From: Desulfopila_A sp964446655
GTDB lineage: Bacteria > Desulfobacterota > Desulfobulbia > Desulfobulbales > Desulfocapsaceae
Assembly (NCBI GenBank): GCA_964446655.1
Contig: CAYUPL010000014.1
Location: 7,217-71,216, forward strand
Direction: 5' to 3'
Length of the DNA stretch: 64,000 nt
This document shows, piece by piece, positions 9,242 to 17,186 of this stretch. The position numbers were made by a program, and so were the translations under genes. How positions within the stretch are numbered: position 1 is the first letter of the stretch; every line of letters begins with the position of its first letter. Under the pieces are notes generated by a model. It did not search any database. It was not told the DNA's origin and saw only the letters and a list, made by a program, of their open reading frames with translations.

Positions 9242-9898
9242 GTGGCGCAGTATCATGTTGTCGTAGAAGAGATACGTTGTCTCAGTGATAGAGCTTTCGA
9301 GGTTTTGCTGACAAAGCCGTCCGGCTTTGTCTTTACGGCAGGCCAGAGAGTGTCCTGCAGTGTTGCTGGAGAGTCGAGGGAGTATTCACTGGCCTCTTCT
9401 CCATCTGATTCTCACCTGGCACTCTGTGTTCGTCATGTTGCCGGTGGGTATGTTTCTTCGAGGATGGCAAGATTGAAGCCAGGCGATGCTCTTTGTATCT
9501 CCGGCCCGCATGGATATTTTATCCACAGACCGGGGAAGTCGGTGTTTGTGGCGACGGGAACCGGAGTCGCTCCTTTTGTGGCCTTTTGCAAATCAGGTGT
9601 GCGCGGCAGCTTTCTCCTTCATGGCGTCAGCAGGATGACGGAACTGTATTATAGGGAAGTCCTGGAGAGTGGGGTGGACCACTACATCCCCTGTTGCTCC
9701 GCCCGGAAGAAAGAAAAAAGAGCAACCCGCGGCGTGTATTACGGCCGTGTCACCGATTATCTGGAGAGGAGACTTCCCGAAGATCACTACAACTTTTACC
9801 TTTGCGGCAACGGGCAAATGATACGAGATGCCATGGCGATAATAGATACACGATTTCCCGAGGCGAAGGTCTTTAACGAGATCTTCTTCTCGGGGTGA
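9242..9898 (+). CDS. Ferredoxin-NADP+ reductase-like FAD/NAD(P)H oxidoreductase
   Basis: 218 residues from a GTG start. The FAD-binding beta-barrel holds REYSLASSP (the RxYS motif, about residues 46-49) and the NAD(P)-binding half holds FVATGTGVAPFVAF and LCGNGQMIRDAM. The protein lacks an added 2Fe-2S domain and is slightly shorter than typical Fpr (about 250). It is encoded 7 bp after the adenosyltransferase, so the two are almost certainly co-transcribed. A role as cob(II)alamin reductase or flavodoxin reductase for that enzyme is inferred from context only. Confidence 0.82.
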   Translation: MAQYHVVVEEIRCLSDRAFEVLLTKPSGFVFTAGQRVSCSVAGESREYSLASSPSDSHLALCVRHVAGGYVSSRMARLKPGDALCISGPHGYFIHRPGKSVFVATGTGVAPFVAFCKSGVRGSFLLHGVSRMTELYYREVLESGVDHYIPCCSARKKEKRATRGVYYGRVTDYLERRLPEDHYNFYLCGNGQMIRDAMAIIDTRFPEAKVFNEIFFSG

Positions 9899-9978
9899 GG
9901 CGGTCATGATGAAAATAATTAAATGCGAATGATTATTACTATTGACAAATGTGCCGTCTTGTTGATATTTACTTTGTC

Positions 9979-10008
9979 TTGAATATCGGAAGAAACGAGG
10001 TATATAAT
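9979..10008 (+). promoter_or_regulatory. Sigma-70-like promoter upstream of cydA
   Basis: TTGAAT (9979-9984), an 18-nt spacer, and a perfect TATAAT (10003-10008). It would give a 5' leader of about 130 nt ahead of cydA. A second TTGACA at 9952-9957 has no good -10. The 249-bp gap has AT-rich Fur-like wording (GCGAATGATTATTACTATTG) near 9925 that I cannot confirm as a site. Confidence 0.5.
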
Positions 10009-10092
10009 TATCATATTGTCGTGGACTTACTTCAGTCCAAAAAAGTTACACTGTGGTAGTGATCTGAGAGAGGTTCGGTCTATGTTTAATTA

Positions 10093-10125
10093 TTTGATAA
10101 CTGACACTGCCGAAAAGTGATCAAA
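10093..10125 (+). promoter_or_regulatory. Leader hairpin / inverted repeat just before the cydA ribosome site
   Basis: TTTGATAACT (10093-10102) and AGTGATCAAA (10116-10125) pair at 9 of 10 positions around a 13-nt loop. It ends 9 bp before the AGGAGG of cydA, within the predicted leader. It may be an operator (FNR-like TTGAT half sites in opposite orientation) or an RNA hairpin acting on translation. Confidence 0.4.
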
Positions 10126-10147
10126 TATGTACAAAGGAGGAAAATAG

Positions 10148-11680
10148 ATGAACGAGTTAGATCTGAGCATGGTCAACTGGGCCAGAGCTCAGTTTACCTT
10201 GACAGCGATGTATCATTGGGTTTTTGTGCCGTTAACCCTTGGTCTTTCATTTCTGTGTGCCTTTATGGAAACAATTTATGTTCGTACCGGCAATGAAGAG
10301 TGGCGCCGGATCACCAGGTTCTGGATGACCCTTTTCGGAATCAACTTTGCCATCGGTGTGGCAACGGGCATAATTCTCGAGTTTGAATTCGGCACCAACT
10401 GGTCCAGTTACTCATGGATGGTGGGTGATATTTTTGGGGCGCCCCTTGCCATTGAAGGAATCTTCGCCTTTTTTCTTGAGGCGACCTTCTTCGTCGTTAT
10501 GTTTTTCGGCTGGGACCGTGTCTCGAAAGGGTTTCACCTCTTTTCCACCTGGATGGTCGCCGTTGGAGCGAACCTGTCCGCTTTGTGGATACTGGTTGCC
10601 AATAGCTGGATGCAGTATCCAGTCGGAATGGACTTTAATCCGGATTCGGCCCGTTTTGAAATGCAGAACTTCTGGGAAGTACTGTTTTCCCCGGTGGCCA
10701 TCGCCAAATTTACCCATACCACCAGCAGCAGTTTTGTGGTTGGTTCTCTTTTTGTCATCACCATCGCCTCCTGGTACCTTCTCAAGGGAAGACATGTTGA
10801 GATGGCTAAAAAATCCATCATTGTCGCCTCTGTCTTCGGCCTTCTCTCCGGAGGCTATACCGCTCTGACAGGAGATCAGTCTGCCGCTGTCAACGCTGAA
10901 ACACAGCCGATGAAACTGGCGGCCTATGAAGGATTGTATAAGGGCGAGAGGAAGGCCGGCATTGTCGCTCTAGGCATCCTCAATCCGGACAAGAAACCAG
11001 GTGACGGCGCGGATCCATTTCAATTTGAGGTCAAGATCCCGGCATTGCTTTCTCTGCTGGCAAAACATGATGTCAACGCCTTTATACCTGGAATCGACGA
11101 TCTGGTCTGGGGCAATGCGGCGGAAAATATCGTCGGTGTCGAAGAGAAGATGAGGCGCGGCAAACAGGCGGTGACTGATTTTTCTGCATATAAAAATGCG
11201 CTAAATAATGGCGATAAGGATGGCGCAGAGTTGTCGCTGACCAGGTTCAATGTCAATAAGAGCTATCTCGGCTACGGCTATCTTAACACACCTGAGGAGA
11301 GTGTTCCTCCCGTGGCAACAACATTTTACGCCTTTCATATCATGGTGATGCTGGCTGCTTATTTTCTCCTTATTTTCTGTGCCTTTCTCTACTATGCCAT
11401 TAAGGATACCCTGCAGCAGAAACGATTTTTACTGTGGGCCGGTTTTGTGTCGTTTTTTCTGGCGATGCTGGCCTCCCAGGCAGGTTGGCTGGTCGCCGAG
11501 GTTGGACGTCAACCCTGGATTATTCAGGATATGATGCCTGTAGGTATCGGCGCAACACATATTTCCGTGGGCAGTGTGCAGACAACGACTTTTATGTTTG
11601 CGGTGATCTTTACGTTGCTGCTTTTCGCCGAGATCAAGATTATGCTGCAACAGATTAAAAAAGGACCGGAGGGGGTATAA
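10148..11680 (+). CDS. cydA: Cytochrome bd ubiquinol oxidase subunit I
   Basis: 510 residues; E. coli CydA is 522. It is a membrane quinol oxidase that binds haems b558, b595 and d and reduces O2 to water. The b595 axial-ligand region AMYHWVFVPLTLG carries H23, and GRQPWIIQDMMP near residue 455 is the conserved GRQPW signature. A hydrophilic insertion at about residues 240-340 is the quinol-binding Q-loop. AAAGGAGG precedes the ATG. It is followed 1 bp later by cydB. In an anaerobe this enzyme normally serves oxygen detoxification or microaerobic respiration. Confidence 0.96.
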   Translation: MNELDLSMVNWARAQFTLTAMYHWVFVPLTLGLSFLCAFMETIYVRTGNEEWRRITRFWMTLFGINFAIGVATGIILEFEFGTNWSSYSWMVGDIFGAPLAIEGIFAFFLEATFFVVMFFGWDRVSKGFHLFSTWMVAVGANLSALWILVANSWMQYPVGMDFNPDSARFEMQNFWEVLFSPVAIAKFTHTTSSSFVVGSLFVITIASWYLLKGRHVEMAKKSIIVASVFGLLSGGYTALTGDQSAAVNAETQPMKLAAYEGLYKGERKAGIVALGILNPDKKPGDGADPFQFEVKIPALLSLLAKHDVNAFIPGIDDLVWGNAAENIVGVEEKMRRGKQAVTDFSAYKNALNNGDKDGAELSLTRFNVNKSYLGYGYLNTPEESVPPVATTFYAFHIMVMLAAYFLLIFCAFLYYAIKDTLQQKRFLLWAGFVSFFLAMLASQAGWLVAEVGRQPWIIQDMMPVGIGATHISVGSVQTTTFMFAVIFTLLLFAEIKIMLQQIKKGPEGV

Positions 11681-11681
11681 A

Positions 11682-12815
11682 ATGATAGGAAGTCTTGATC
11701 TTGTAGTATTACAGCAGATTTGGTGGCTTCTCGTATCGGTTGTCGGCGCCCTGTTTCTCTTTCTCACTTTTGTGCAGGGAGGTCAGAGTCTTCTCTGGCA
11801 GGTCGCCAAAAACGATACCGAAAAGGCACTGGTTATCAACTCACTGGGCCGAAAATGGGAGCTTACCTTTACAACGCTGGTGCTGTTCGGCGGCGCCTTT
11901 TTTGCAGCGTTCCCGAAGTTTTACGCCACCAGTTTCGGAGGAGCCTACTGGGTGTGGATGTTGATTCTGTTCACCTTTATCATCCAGGCGGTCAGTTACG
12001 AGTACCGTAAAAAGCCGGGCAATTTTCTCGGGGCCGGGACCTATGAACTGTTTCTTCTGATCAATGGTTCCATTGGACTTCTGCTCATCGGTACCGCGGT
12101 CGGCACCTTTTTTACCGGATCCAACTTCATCCTGAATGATTACAATCAGGTAAGCTGGACCGTGGCTACCCGTGGTCTGGAGGCTGCTCTGTCACCTTTC
12201 AATGTCTCTCTGGGCCTTTTTCTGGTATTTAATGCCAGAGTCCTGGGGTCTATGTACCTTATCAACAACATAGATTTTTCCACTCTGCCCGAGTTTGAGA
12301 AAAGATTGCGTCGGGCCTCTCTTGTCAACCTTATCTGGGCACTGCCGTTTTTACTCTATGTGCTCATCAGCCTGCTGTTAATTGATGGCTATGGCGTCGA
12401 TGAAAGTGGTGTAGTGAGCATGGTTGCCTATAAATACCTGCAGAATCTGCTGGCTATGCCGCATGTTGTGGTGCTGTTAGTGGCCGGCCTGCTTCTGGTG
12501 GTCTGGGGGGTTGTTCTTACCGGCCTGAGGAGCAGCAGCAGAGGTATCTGGAGTGGAGGTCTCGGCACGGTATTTGTCGGTCTGGCCGTTTTTTTTCTGG
12601 CAGGCTATAACAATACTTCCTTCTATCCTTCCAAGGTGGATCTACAGTCGAGCCTGACTATTTATAATGCCTCCTCGACCCATTACACTCTGACGGTCAT
12701 GACCTATGTCGCTCTGATGATACCCTTTGTTCTGGCCTATATCGCCTATGTCTGGAAGCAGATGGATTCGAAAAAGATCGGTATTGATGATGTAACCGGT
12801 GGAAAGGCATACTAG
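11682..12815 (+). CDS. cydB: Cytochrome bd ubiquinol oxidase subunit II
   Basis: 377 residues with about eight membrane helices, the size of E. coli CydB (379). The N-terminal LQQIWWLLVSVVGALFLFLTF helix and GRKWELTFTTLVLFGGAFFAAFP are diagnostic. It is the haem-poor partner subunit of CydA in the inner membrane. The gene starts 1 bp after the cydA stop, with GGAGGGG overlapping the end of cydA as ribosome site. A 30-codon reading frame that resembles the third, small subunit follows 21 bp downstream. Confidence 0.96.
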   Translation: MIGSLDLVVLQQIWWLLVSVVGALFLFLTFVQGGQSLLWQVAKNDTEKALVINSLGRKWELTFTTLVLFGGAFFAAFPKFYATSFGGAYWVWMLILFTFIIQAVSYEYRKKPGNFLGAGTYELFLLINGSIGLLLIGTAVGTFFTGSNFILNDYNQVSWTVATRGLEAALSPFNVSLGLFLVFNARVLGSMYLINNIDFSTLPEFEKRLRRASLVNLIWALPFLLYVLISLLLIDGYGVDESGVVSMVAYKYLQNLLAMPHVVVLLVAGLLLVVWGVVLTGLRSSSRGIWSGGLGTVFVGLAVFFLAGYNNTSFYPSKVDLQSSLTIYNASSTHYTLTVMTYVALMIPFVLAYIAYVWKQMDSKKIGIDDVTGGKAY

Positions 12816-12836
12816 TGTTTTGCAAGGAGATTTAAT

Positions 12837-12929
12837 ATGGACATGTTTCTGATGATATCCTGGCCGCTGCTCATCTATGTATCGTACAGGGGCGTTCTTT
12901 GGGCCCTGAATAAGGCAGGCAGGCTTTAA
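12837..12929 (+). CDS. CydX-like small subunit of cytochrome bd (30 aa)
   Basis: An ATG at 12837 preceded by a strong AAGGAGA (spacing about 6) opens a 30-residue frame: MDMFLMISWPLLIYVSYRGV and then LWALNKAGRL. A single hydrophobic helix spans about residues 3-23, followed by a basic tail. CydX/CydY peptides in proteobacteria are 30-50 residues with one helix, encoded directly after cydB, which is the case here. The sequence is not close to E. coli CydX, so the assignment rests on position, ribosome site, length and topology. A hairpin at 12935-12961 follows at once, as at an operon end. Confidence 0.6.
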   Translation: MDMFLMISWPLLIYVSYRGVLWALNKAGRL

Positions 12930-12934
12930 GATGT

Positions 12935-13001
12935 CGTGCCGCCGGTATTCTCTGCGGCACGCTGATGTATTAGCGGTACGCACTCTCCATGAGGGCGTAC
13001 C
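12935..13001 (+). terminator. Two hairpins after the cyd operon
   Basis: CGTGCCGC (12935-12942) pairs perfectly with GCGGCACG (12954-12961), and GGTACGC (12975-12981) with GCGTACC (12995-13001). Neither has a U-tract, so these may block exonucleases or form a factor-dependent end rather than a classical terminator. They start 5 bp after the small subunit stop. Confidence 0.45.
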
Positions 13002-13072
13002 TGTTTGAACAGCAATGCTTGTCTTGGAACAGGCGTTTTCTTAACGGTAATTCAACATACATTTGTGGTATC

Positions 13073-13738
13073 ATGCACTATACTTCTGTAGTATTCGACC
13101 TTGACGGCACCCTTCTTGATACGTTGGAAGACCTGGCCCATGCCGGGAATCAGGTTCTGGCACAATCCGGCTATCCTACCCATCCGGTAGAGTCCTACAA
13201 ATATTTTGTCGGGGACGGTTTGCGAACCCTGATTGAGAAAATTGCGCCGACATCGGCATCTCAGGAGGACATTGCGGCCTGTTTTGCTCTCTTCAAGGAT
13301 ATCTATGCACGATGCTGGAAGGAGAAAACCCGTCTTTATCCGGGCATAGCGGAGCTGCTGGCTGCCTTGGGGCAGTCAGGTCTACATCTGGCTGTCCTTT
13401 CCAATAAACCGCACGATTTCACTCGGCTGTGCGTCGATCATTTTTTTGCGGAGAAGTCGTTTCAATGTATATATGGCCAGCGGGACGAGGTCCCCAAAAA
13501 GCCGCATCCGGCCGGGGCCAGGGCTATTGCCGCAGAGCTGGGCGTCAGCCCTGAGAACTGCGTCTATGTCGGCGATACAAAAATCGACATGCAGACCGGC
13601 AAGGCCGCCGGCATGTTCACCATCGGCGTCCTCTGGGGCTTTCGACCGGCGCAGGAGCTTCGTGAAAACGGTGCGGATATACTTGTGGACCATCCCATGG
13701 AGATTCTGGACGTCGTTCAAGGGGGCCGAGGGAGTTGA
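13073..13738 (+). CDS. gph: HAD-family hydrolase, phosphoglycolate phosphatase type
   Basis: 221 residues from ATG 13073; the frame is open back to 12989 but the family begins at MHYTSVVFDLDGTLLDT. HAD motif I is DLDGTLLDT, motif II LAVLSNKPHDFT, motif III KKPHPAGARA, and motif IV VYVGDTKIDMQTGKAAG. This set fits Gph, which clears 2-phosphoglycolate from DNA repair, though HAD phosphatases are hard to tell apart. The ribosome site is weak. The gene converges on pgpA. Confidence 0.8.
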   Translation: MHYTSVVFDLDGTLLDTLEDLAHAGNQVLAQSGYPTHPVESYKYFVGDGLRTLIEKIAPTSASQEDIAACFALFKDIYARCWKEKTRLYPGIAELLAALGQSGLHLAVLSNKPHDFTRLCVDHFFAEKSFQCIYGQRDEVPKKPHPAGARAIAAELGVSPENCVYVGDTKIDMQTGKAAGMFTIGVLWGFRPAQELRENGADILVDHPMEILDVVQGGRGS

Positions 13739-13806
13739 TCTCAGTCTTTCCAGGAAAAATAGAGGTAGGCGCGGACTCCGATCTTTCTGCCGGACAACGA
13801 TGAAGA

Positions 13807-13834
13807 TTGATACAATGTTTCTGAGAAGTCCGGG
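13807..13834 (+). repeat. Dispersed repeat, subtype 2, copy B
   Basis: TTGATACAATGTT followed by TCTGAGAAGTCCGGG, 28 bp, matching the copy at 20319-20346 (opposite strand) at 24 of 28 positions. It sits in the gap between the convergent gph and pgpA ends and touches the pgpA stop codon. Confidence 0.65.
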
Positions 13835-14299
13835 TCAGCCGAAAATAGTGCTTAAGGGCCACCAGAGAAGGTGCAGGGCCAGACAGGCGTAGATGCCGGC
13901 GATGACATCATCCAGCATTATACCCGCTCCGCCGTGGATATGTCGGTCACACCAGGAGGCGGGATAGGGTTTGCTGATATCGAAGAGGCGAAACAGGACG
14001 AAACCAAGTATCCAGGCCACGGGATGATTGGGAGCAAGAGTCAGAGTGATGAACATTCCGACAATCTCATCTATGACGATAACACCGGCATCGGGCCGGT
14101 CCAGCATCTTTTCGGCCGAGCCGGCCACGAAAAAGCCAAGAACGAAAGCGGCACAAACCACCGCCAGATACAGCGATAACGGCAGATCCTTGATGAGCAG
14201 CCAGGGTAAAAAGGCCACCAGGGAGCCCCAGGTGCCTGGGGCCTTGGGCAGTTTGCCTGCATAGAAGCCGGTGGCGAGAGCCATGATAAGGTGGTTCAT
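13835..14299 (-). CDS. pgpA: Phosphatidylglycerophosphatase A
   Basis: 154 residues from the ATG at 14299, chosen because GCGAGGAAAAA lies directly before it; the frame is open to 14377 inside larC. It dephosphorylates phosphatidylglycerol phosphate at the inner membrane. FYAGKLPKAPGTWGSL, VIDEIVGM and LFRLFDISKPYPASW are the classic PgpA motifs. Its start codon overlaps the larC stop (ATGA), so it is the last gene of a def-fmt-larC-pgpA unit. Confidence 0.94.
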   Translation of the reverse strand: MNHLIMALATGFYAGKLPKAPGTWGSLVAFLPWLLIKDLPLSLYLAVVCAAFVLGFFVAGSAEKMLDRPDAGVIVIDEIVGMFITLTLAPNHPVAWILGFVLFRLFDISKPYPASWCDRHIHGGAGIMLDDVIAGIYACLALHLLWWPLSTIFG

Positions 14300-15492
14300 T
14301 TTTTCCTCGCACCTTCTGTTACAGCCGCATAGACCAGATGGAGCGGTACGGCATGTTGAGCCGCTATTTTGCGACACTCTTCATATTCCGGGTATGTTCT
14401 GCTGCCGCCGGGAGTTTCTACTTCTTTGGCGGTGAGACTGCCCCACGGAGTGGAGACCGAAACCGCCTGGCGCGGCAGGGTCTGGCGGTACTCCCTGCGG
14501 TAGCGCAGCCCGATGGAGGTCGTTTCAGTTAAAAGTATCCGGCGAAGAGATCCGGCAAGATGGAGCGGGCTGATGATTTGGATAGCAAAGCCGGGACGGC
14601 CTTTTTTCATGTGGATGGGCGTCAGACTGACATCAAGGGCGCCGCTGTTGAAAAGCAGTTCACAGAGGTAGGGAAATCCCTCCGGGCTCCAGTCGTCGAG
14701 GTGGGTTTCCATCACTTCAACTTCCTGATGTTCTGCGGCCTCGACCTGGTTGCCGATGATCAGCCGGAAGAGGTTTGGGGTATTGTCCGCTAGCTCATGG
14801 CTGCCGGCGCCGTAGCCGGTTGAGGTGATACGCATTGGGGGCATGGGACCGAATCCCCGGCTCAACACTTTCAGAAGAGCCGCCCCTGTGGGCGTGACAA
14901 GTTCACAAGACTGATCCACCCCATAACAGGGGACTCCCTTGAGGATCTCGCAGACGGCCGGTGCCGGCAGGGGAAGTCTGCCGTGGGCACATTTGACGAA
15001 GCCGCGGGGGGCCGGCAGAGGCGAACTATAGAGGCGGCCTATTCCCAGATGGAGCAGGCCGGCAATGGTGCCGACAACATCGACGATGGTGTCCACTGCT
15101 CCAACTTCATGGAAATGGACAGTTTCGACAGGTATACCGTGTACCTTGGCTTCGGCTCGGGCAATTTCCTGAAAAACCTCGATGGATTGTAAGATTACCC
15201 GGTCATTCAAATGGGAGTTTTCCAGAAGAGCAATGATGGTGGCGAGATGGCGATAGTGCTGTTGCGGCTTGCCGTGCACAGTAACCTGTGTCGCACTGAT
15301 TCCGCAGGACTGTTTTGTGCTGATGTCGATCTCATATCCGGAAATGTTAAGCTTGCCGAGCTCTTCCTGCAGAACGGCTTCTGCAAGGCCGTTATGGATC
15401 AAGGCCCCCAGAAACATATCGCCGCTGATGCCTGCAAAGCAGTCGGCGTATGCCGTCAGATGGAGTCGGCTCATGTGCTGCTGCTCATCCAT
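14296..15492 (-). CDS. larC: Nickel pincer cofactor biosynthesis protein LarC
   Basis: 398 residues (alternative ATG at 15474 gives 392). LarC inserts nickel into the pyridinium pincer cofactor made by LarB and LarE. YADCFAGISGDMFLGALI at the N-terminus and the HFHEVGAVDTIVDVVG stretch are the family signatures; LPLPAPAVCEILKGVP and the C-terminal METHLDDWSPEGF complete it. The start overlaps the end of fmt by 8 bp. No larA, larB or larE lies in the window, so its partners must be elsewhere. Confidence 0.93.
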   Translation of the reverse strand: MDEQQHMSRLHLTAYADCFAGISGDMFLGALIHNGLAEAVLQEELGKLNISGYEIDISTKQSCGISATQVTVHGKPQQHYRHLATIIALLENSHLNDRVILQSIEVFQEIARAEAKVHGIPVETVHFHEVGAVDTIVDVVGTIAGLLHLGIGRLYSSPLPAPRGFVKCAHGRLPLPAPAVCEILKGVPCYGVDQSCELVTPTGAALLKVLSRGFGPMPPMRITSTGYGAGSHELADNTPNLFRLIIGNQVEAAEHQEVEVMETHLDDWSPEGFPYLCELLFNSGALDVSLTPIHMKKGRPGFAIQIISPLHLAGSLRRILLTETTSIGLRYRREYRQTLPRQAVSVSTPWGSLTAKEVETPGGSRTYPEYEECRKIAAQHAVPLHLVYAAVTEGARKK

Positions 15493-16435
15493 TGGTGAAA
15501 CGGCTGCCTCTCTGTAGAGTGTGGCCGCAGAGGAAAGCTGCAGCAGTCAGTCTTTTTTTGCCTTCCGGCTGCAGTTCTTTCAAAAGAAGAGCCTTATCTC
15601 CGGTGGCTACCAGGATACCGTTCCGGTCTGTCGACAAAATGGTGCCGCCGGGTTCATCCACCTCTTTGTGCACTACCCGGGGAGAAAAGAGCCGGTATCG
15701 TTTGCCGTGCAGGAAGGTATAGGCACTAGGCCACGGATCGAGACCGCGGATGAGACAATCAAGTCTTGTTGCCGGCTGGGACCAGTCTATACAGCCCATT
15801 TCCTTTTGCAACGGTGGCGCCTTACCGGCTTGACTCTCATCCTGTTTGGTCGGGGTGAGCTCACCATTTTGCAGTTTTGCAAGGGCCGTGCTCAGTGTCG
15901 TAGCGCCAAGATGGGCAAGCCTGTTGAAAAGAGATCCCGCTGTTTCGTTTTCTTCTATGTCGATTGCGGCGCTAAAAAGTATATCACCGGTATCCATACC
16001 CTCATCCATCTGCATGATGGTGATACCTGTTCGCTTGTCGCCTTCGATGATTGCCCACTGGATAGGTGCGGCTCCGCGATGTCTCGGCAGAAGTGAACCA
16101 TGAACATTGATGCAGCCCAGGGGTGGAAGGTTTAAAATAGTGGAGGGCAGGATTCTGCCGTAGGCTGCCACTATGATAACATCGGGGCGGAAGGCGCTCA
16201 AAGCGCCATAGAATTCATCTGTTCGAATTTTAGTCGGCTGGAGAACAGGAATGTCGGCCTGTTGGGCCACAACCTTAACGGGAGGTGGTGCAAGCTTTTT
16301 GCCTCGGCCTTTCTTCTTGTCCGGTTGTGTCACCACAGCAACTACCTGGTGGTGACTGCCGAGCAGTGCTTCTAGAGAGGGCACGGCGAAATCGGGCGTC
16401 CCCATGAACACCATACGGTAGCCGCTTCCGTTCAT
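15485..16435 (-). CDS. fmt: Methionyl-tRNA formyltransferase
   Basis: 316 residues, the usual length. It formylates initiator Met-tRNA using 10-formyltetrahydrofolate. MVFMGTPDFAVPSLEALL opens the formyltransferase fold, and NVHGSLLPRHRGAAPIQWAI holds the catalytic region with the SLLPxxRG signature. The C-terminal tRNA-binding beta-barrel follows from about residue 205. ATGA overlap with def shows translational coupling, the common def-fmt pairing. Confidence 0.96.
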   Translation of the reverse strand: MNGSGYRMVFMGTPDFAVPSLEALLGSHHQVVAVVTQPDKKKGRGKKLAPPPVKVVAQQADIPVLQPTKIRTDEFYGALSAFRPDVIIVAAYGRILPSTILNLPPLGCINVHGSLLPRHRGAAPIQWAIIEGDKRTGITIMQMDEGMDTGDILFSAAIDIEENETAGSLFNRLAHLGATTLSTALAKLQNGELTPTKQDESQAGKAPPLQKEMGCIDWSQPATRLDCLIRGLDPWPSAYTFLHGKRYRLFSPRVVHKEVDEPGGTILSTDRNGILVATGDKALLLKELQPEGKKRLTAAAFLCGHTLQRGSRFTNG

Positions 16436-16950
16436 GCCGGTTCCTTCGTCGCCGCCATGGCTTTCTTGATTTTTTTCTTATACAGATTGCGTTTTAAAGG
16501 AGAGAGGTGATCGATAAAGAGAATGCCGTTGAGGTGGTCTATCTCGTGCTGCAGCACAACGGCAAAGCGGTCTTCCGCGGTGAGCTCTTCAACATTTCCC
16601 GCTTCATCCCGGTAACTGAGGCTGATTTTCCTGTACCGCTGTACATTGGCGGTCAGCTCAGGTACGCTGAGACAGCCTTCTTCATCTATCTGACTGCCCT
16701 CGGTTGCGGTGATAGTCGGATTAATAAAGGCCTTGTACGTTTTATCTTCCTGACTGATGCCTGTGTGCACGACCAGCAGCTGTAACGATTCACCAACTTG
16801 TGGTGCAGCCAGGCCGATTCCCGGGGCGTCATACATGGTTTCGGCCATGTCTTCGATCAGGTTTCTGAGGTCGTCGTCAAACTTTTCAATCTTGCGGGCC
16901 TTTTGGCGGAGTACAGCTTCTGGATACTGATATATTTTTCGTAAGCTCAT
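16432..16950 (-). CDS. def: Peptide deformylase
   Basis: 172 residues. It removes the N-formyl group from nascent proteins. All three motifs are intact: GIGLAAPQVG (about 45-54), EEGCLSVPE (metal-ligand Cys, about 90-98) and QHEIDHLNGILF (catalytic HExxH, about 134-145). First gene of the def-fmt-larC-pgpA operon; the promoter must lie in the 236-bp divergent gap shared with plsY. Confidence 0.97.
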   Translation of the reverse strand: MSLRKIYQYPEAVLRQKARKIEKFDDDLRNLIEDMAETMYDAPGIGLAAPQVGESLQLLVVHTGISQEDKTYKAFINPTITATEGSQIDEEGCLSVPELTANVQRYRKISLSYRDEAGNVEELTAEDRFAVVLQHEIDHLNGILFIDHLSPLKRNLYKKKIKKAMAATKEPA

Positions 16951-17186
16951 ATCGTCGTGATTAGGTTGTTAACATCTTGTTCCACACTTTTCCGGCGGTG
17001 ATAACCCGAATGGGATTTTTTGCTGCCGGACTCTCTTCCTGCTGGCAGCTAATTCTACCATAGGGTATACAATTGTGCTATTCTCATAAAAGTGCAAGTG
17101 AAACATGGACCTGATACGTATTTTGCAGTGCGGGGGCAAGGTAAAAAGAGAGTTTGATATTCCAGGGAGGCAGGGAGATCACTGAT

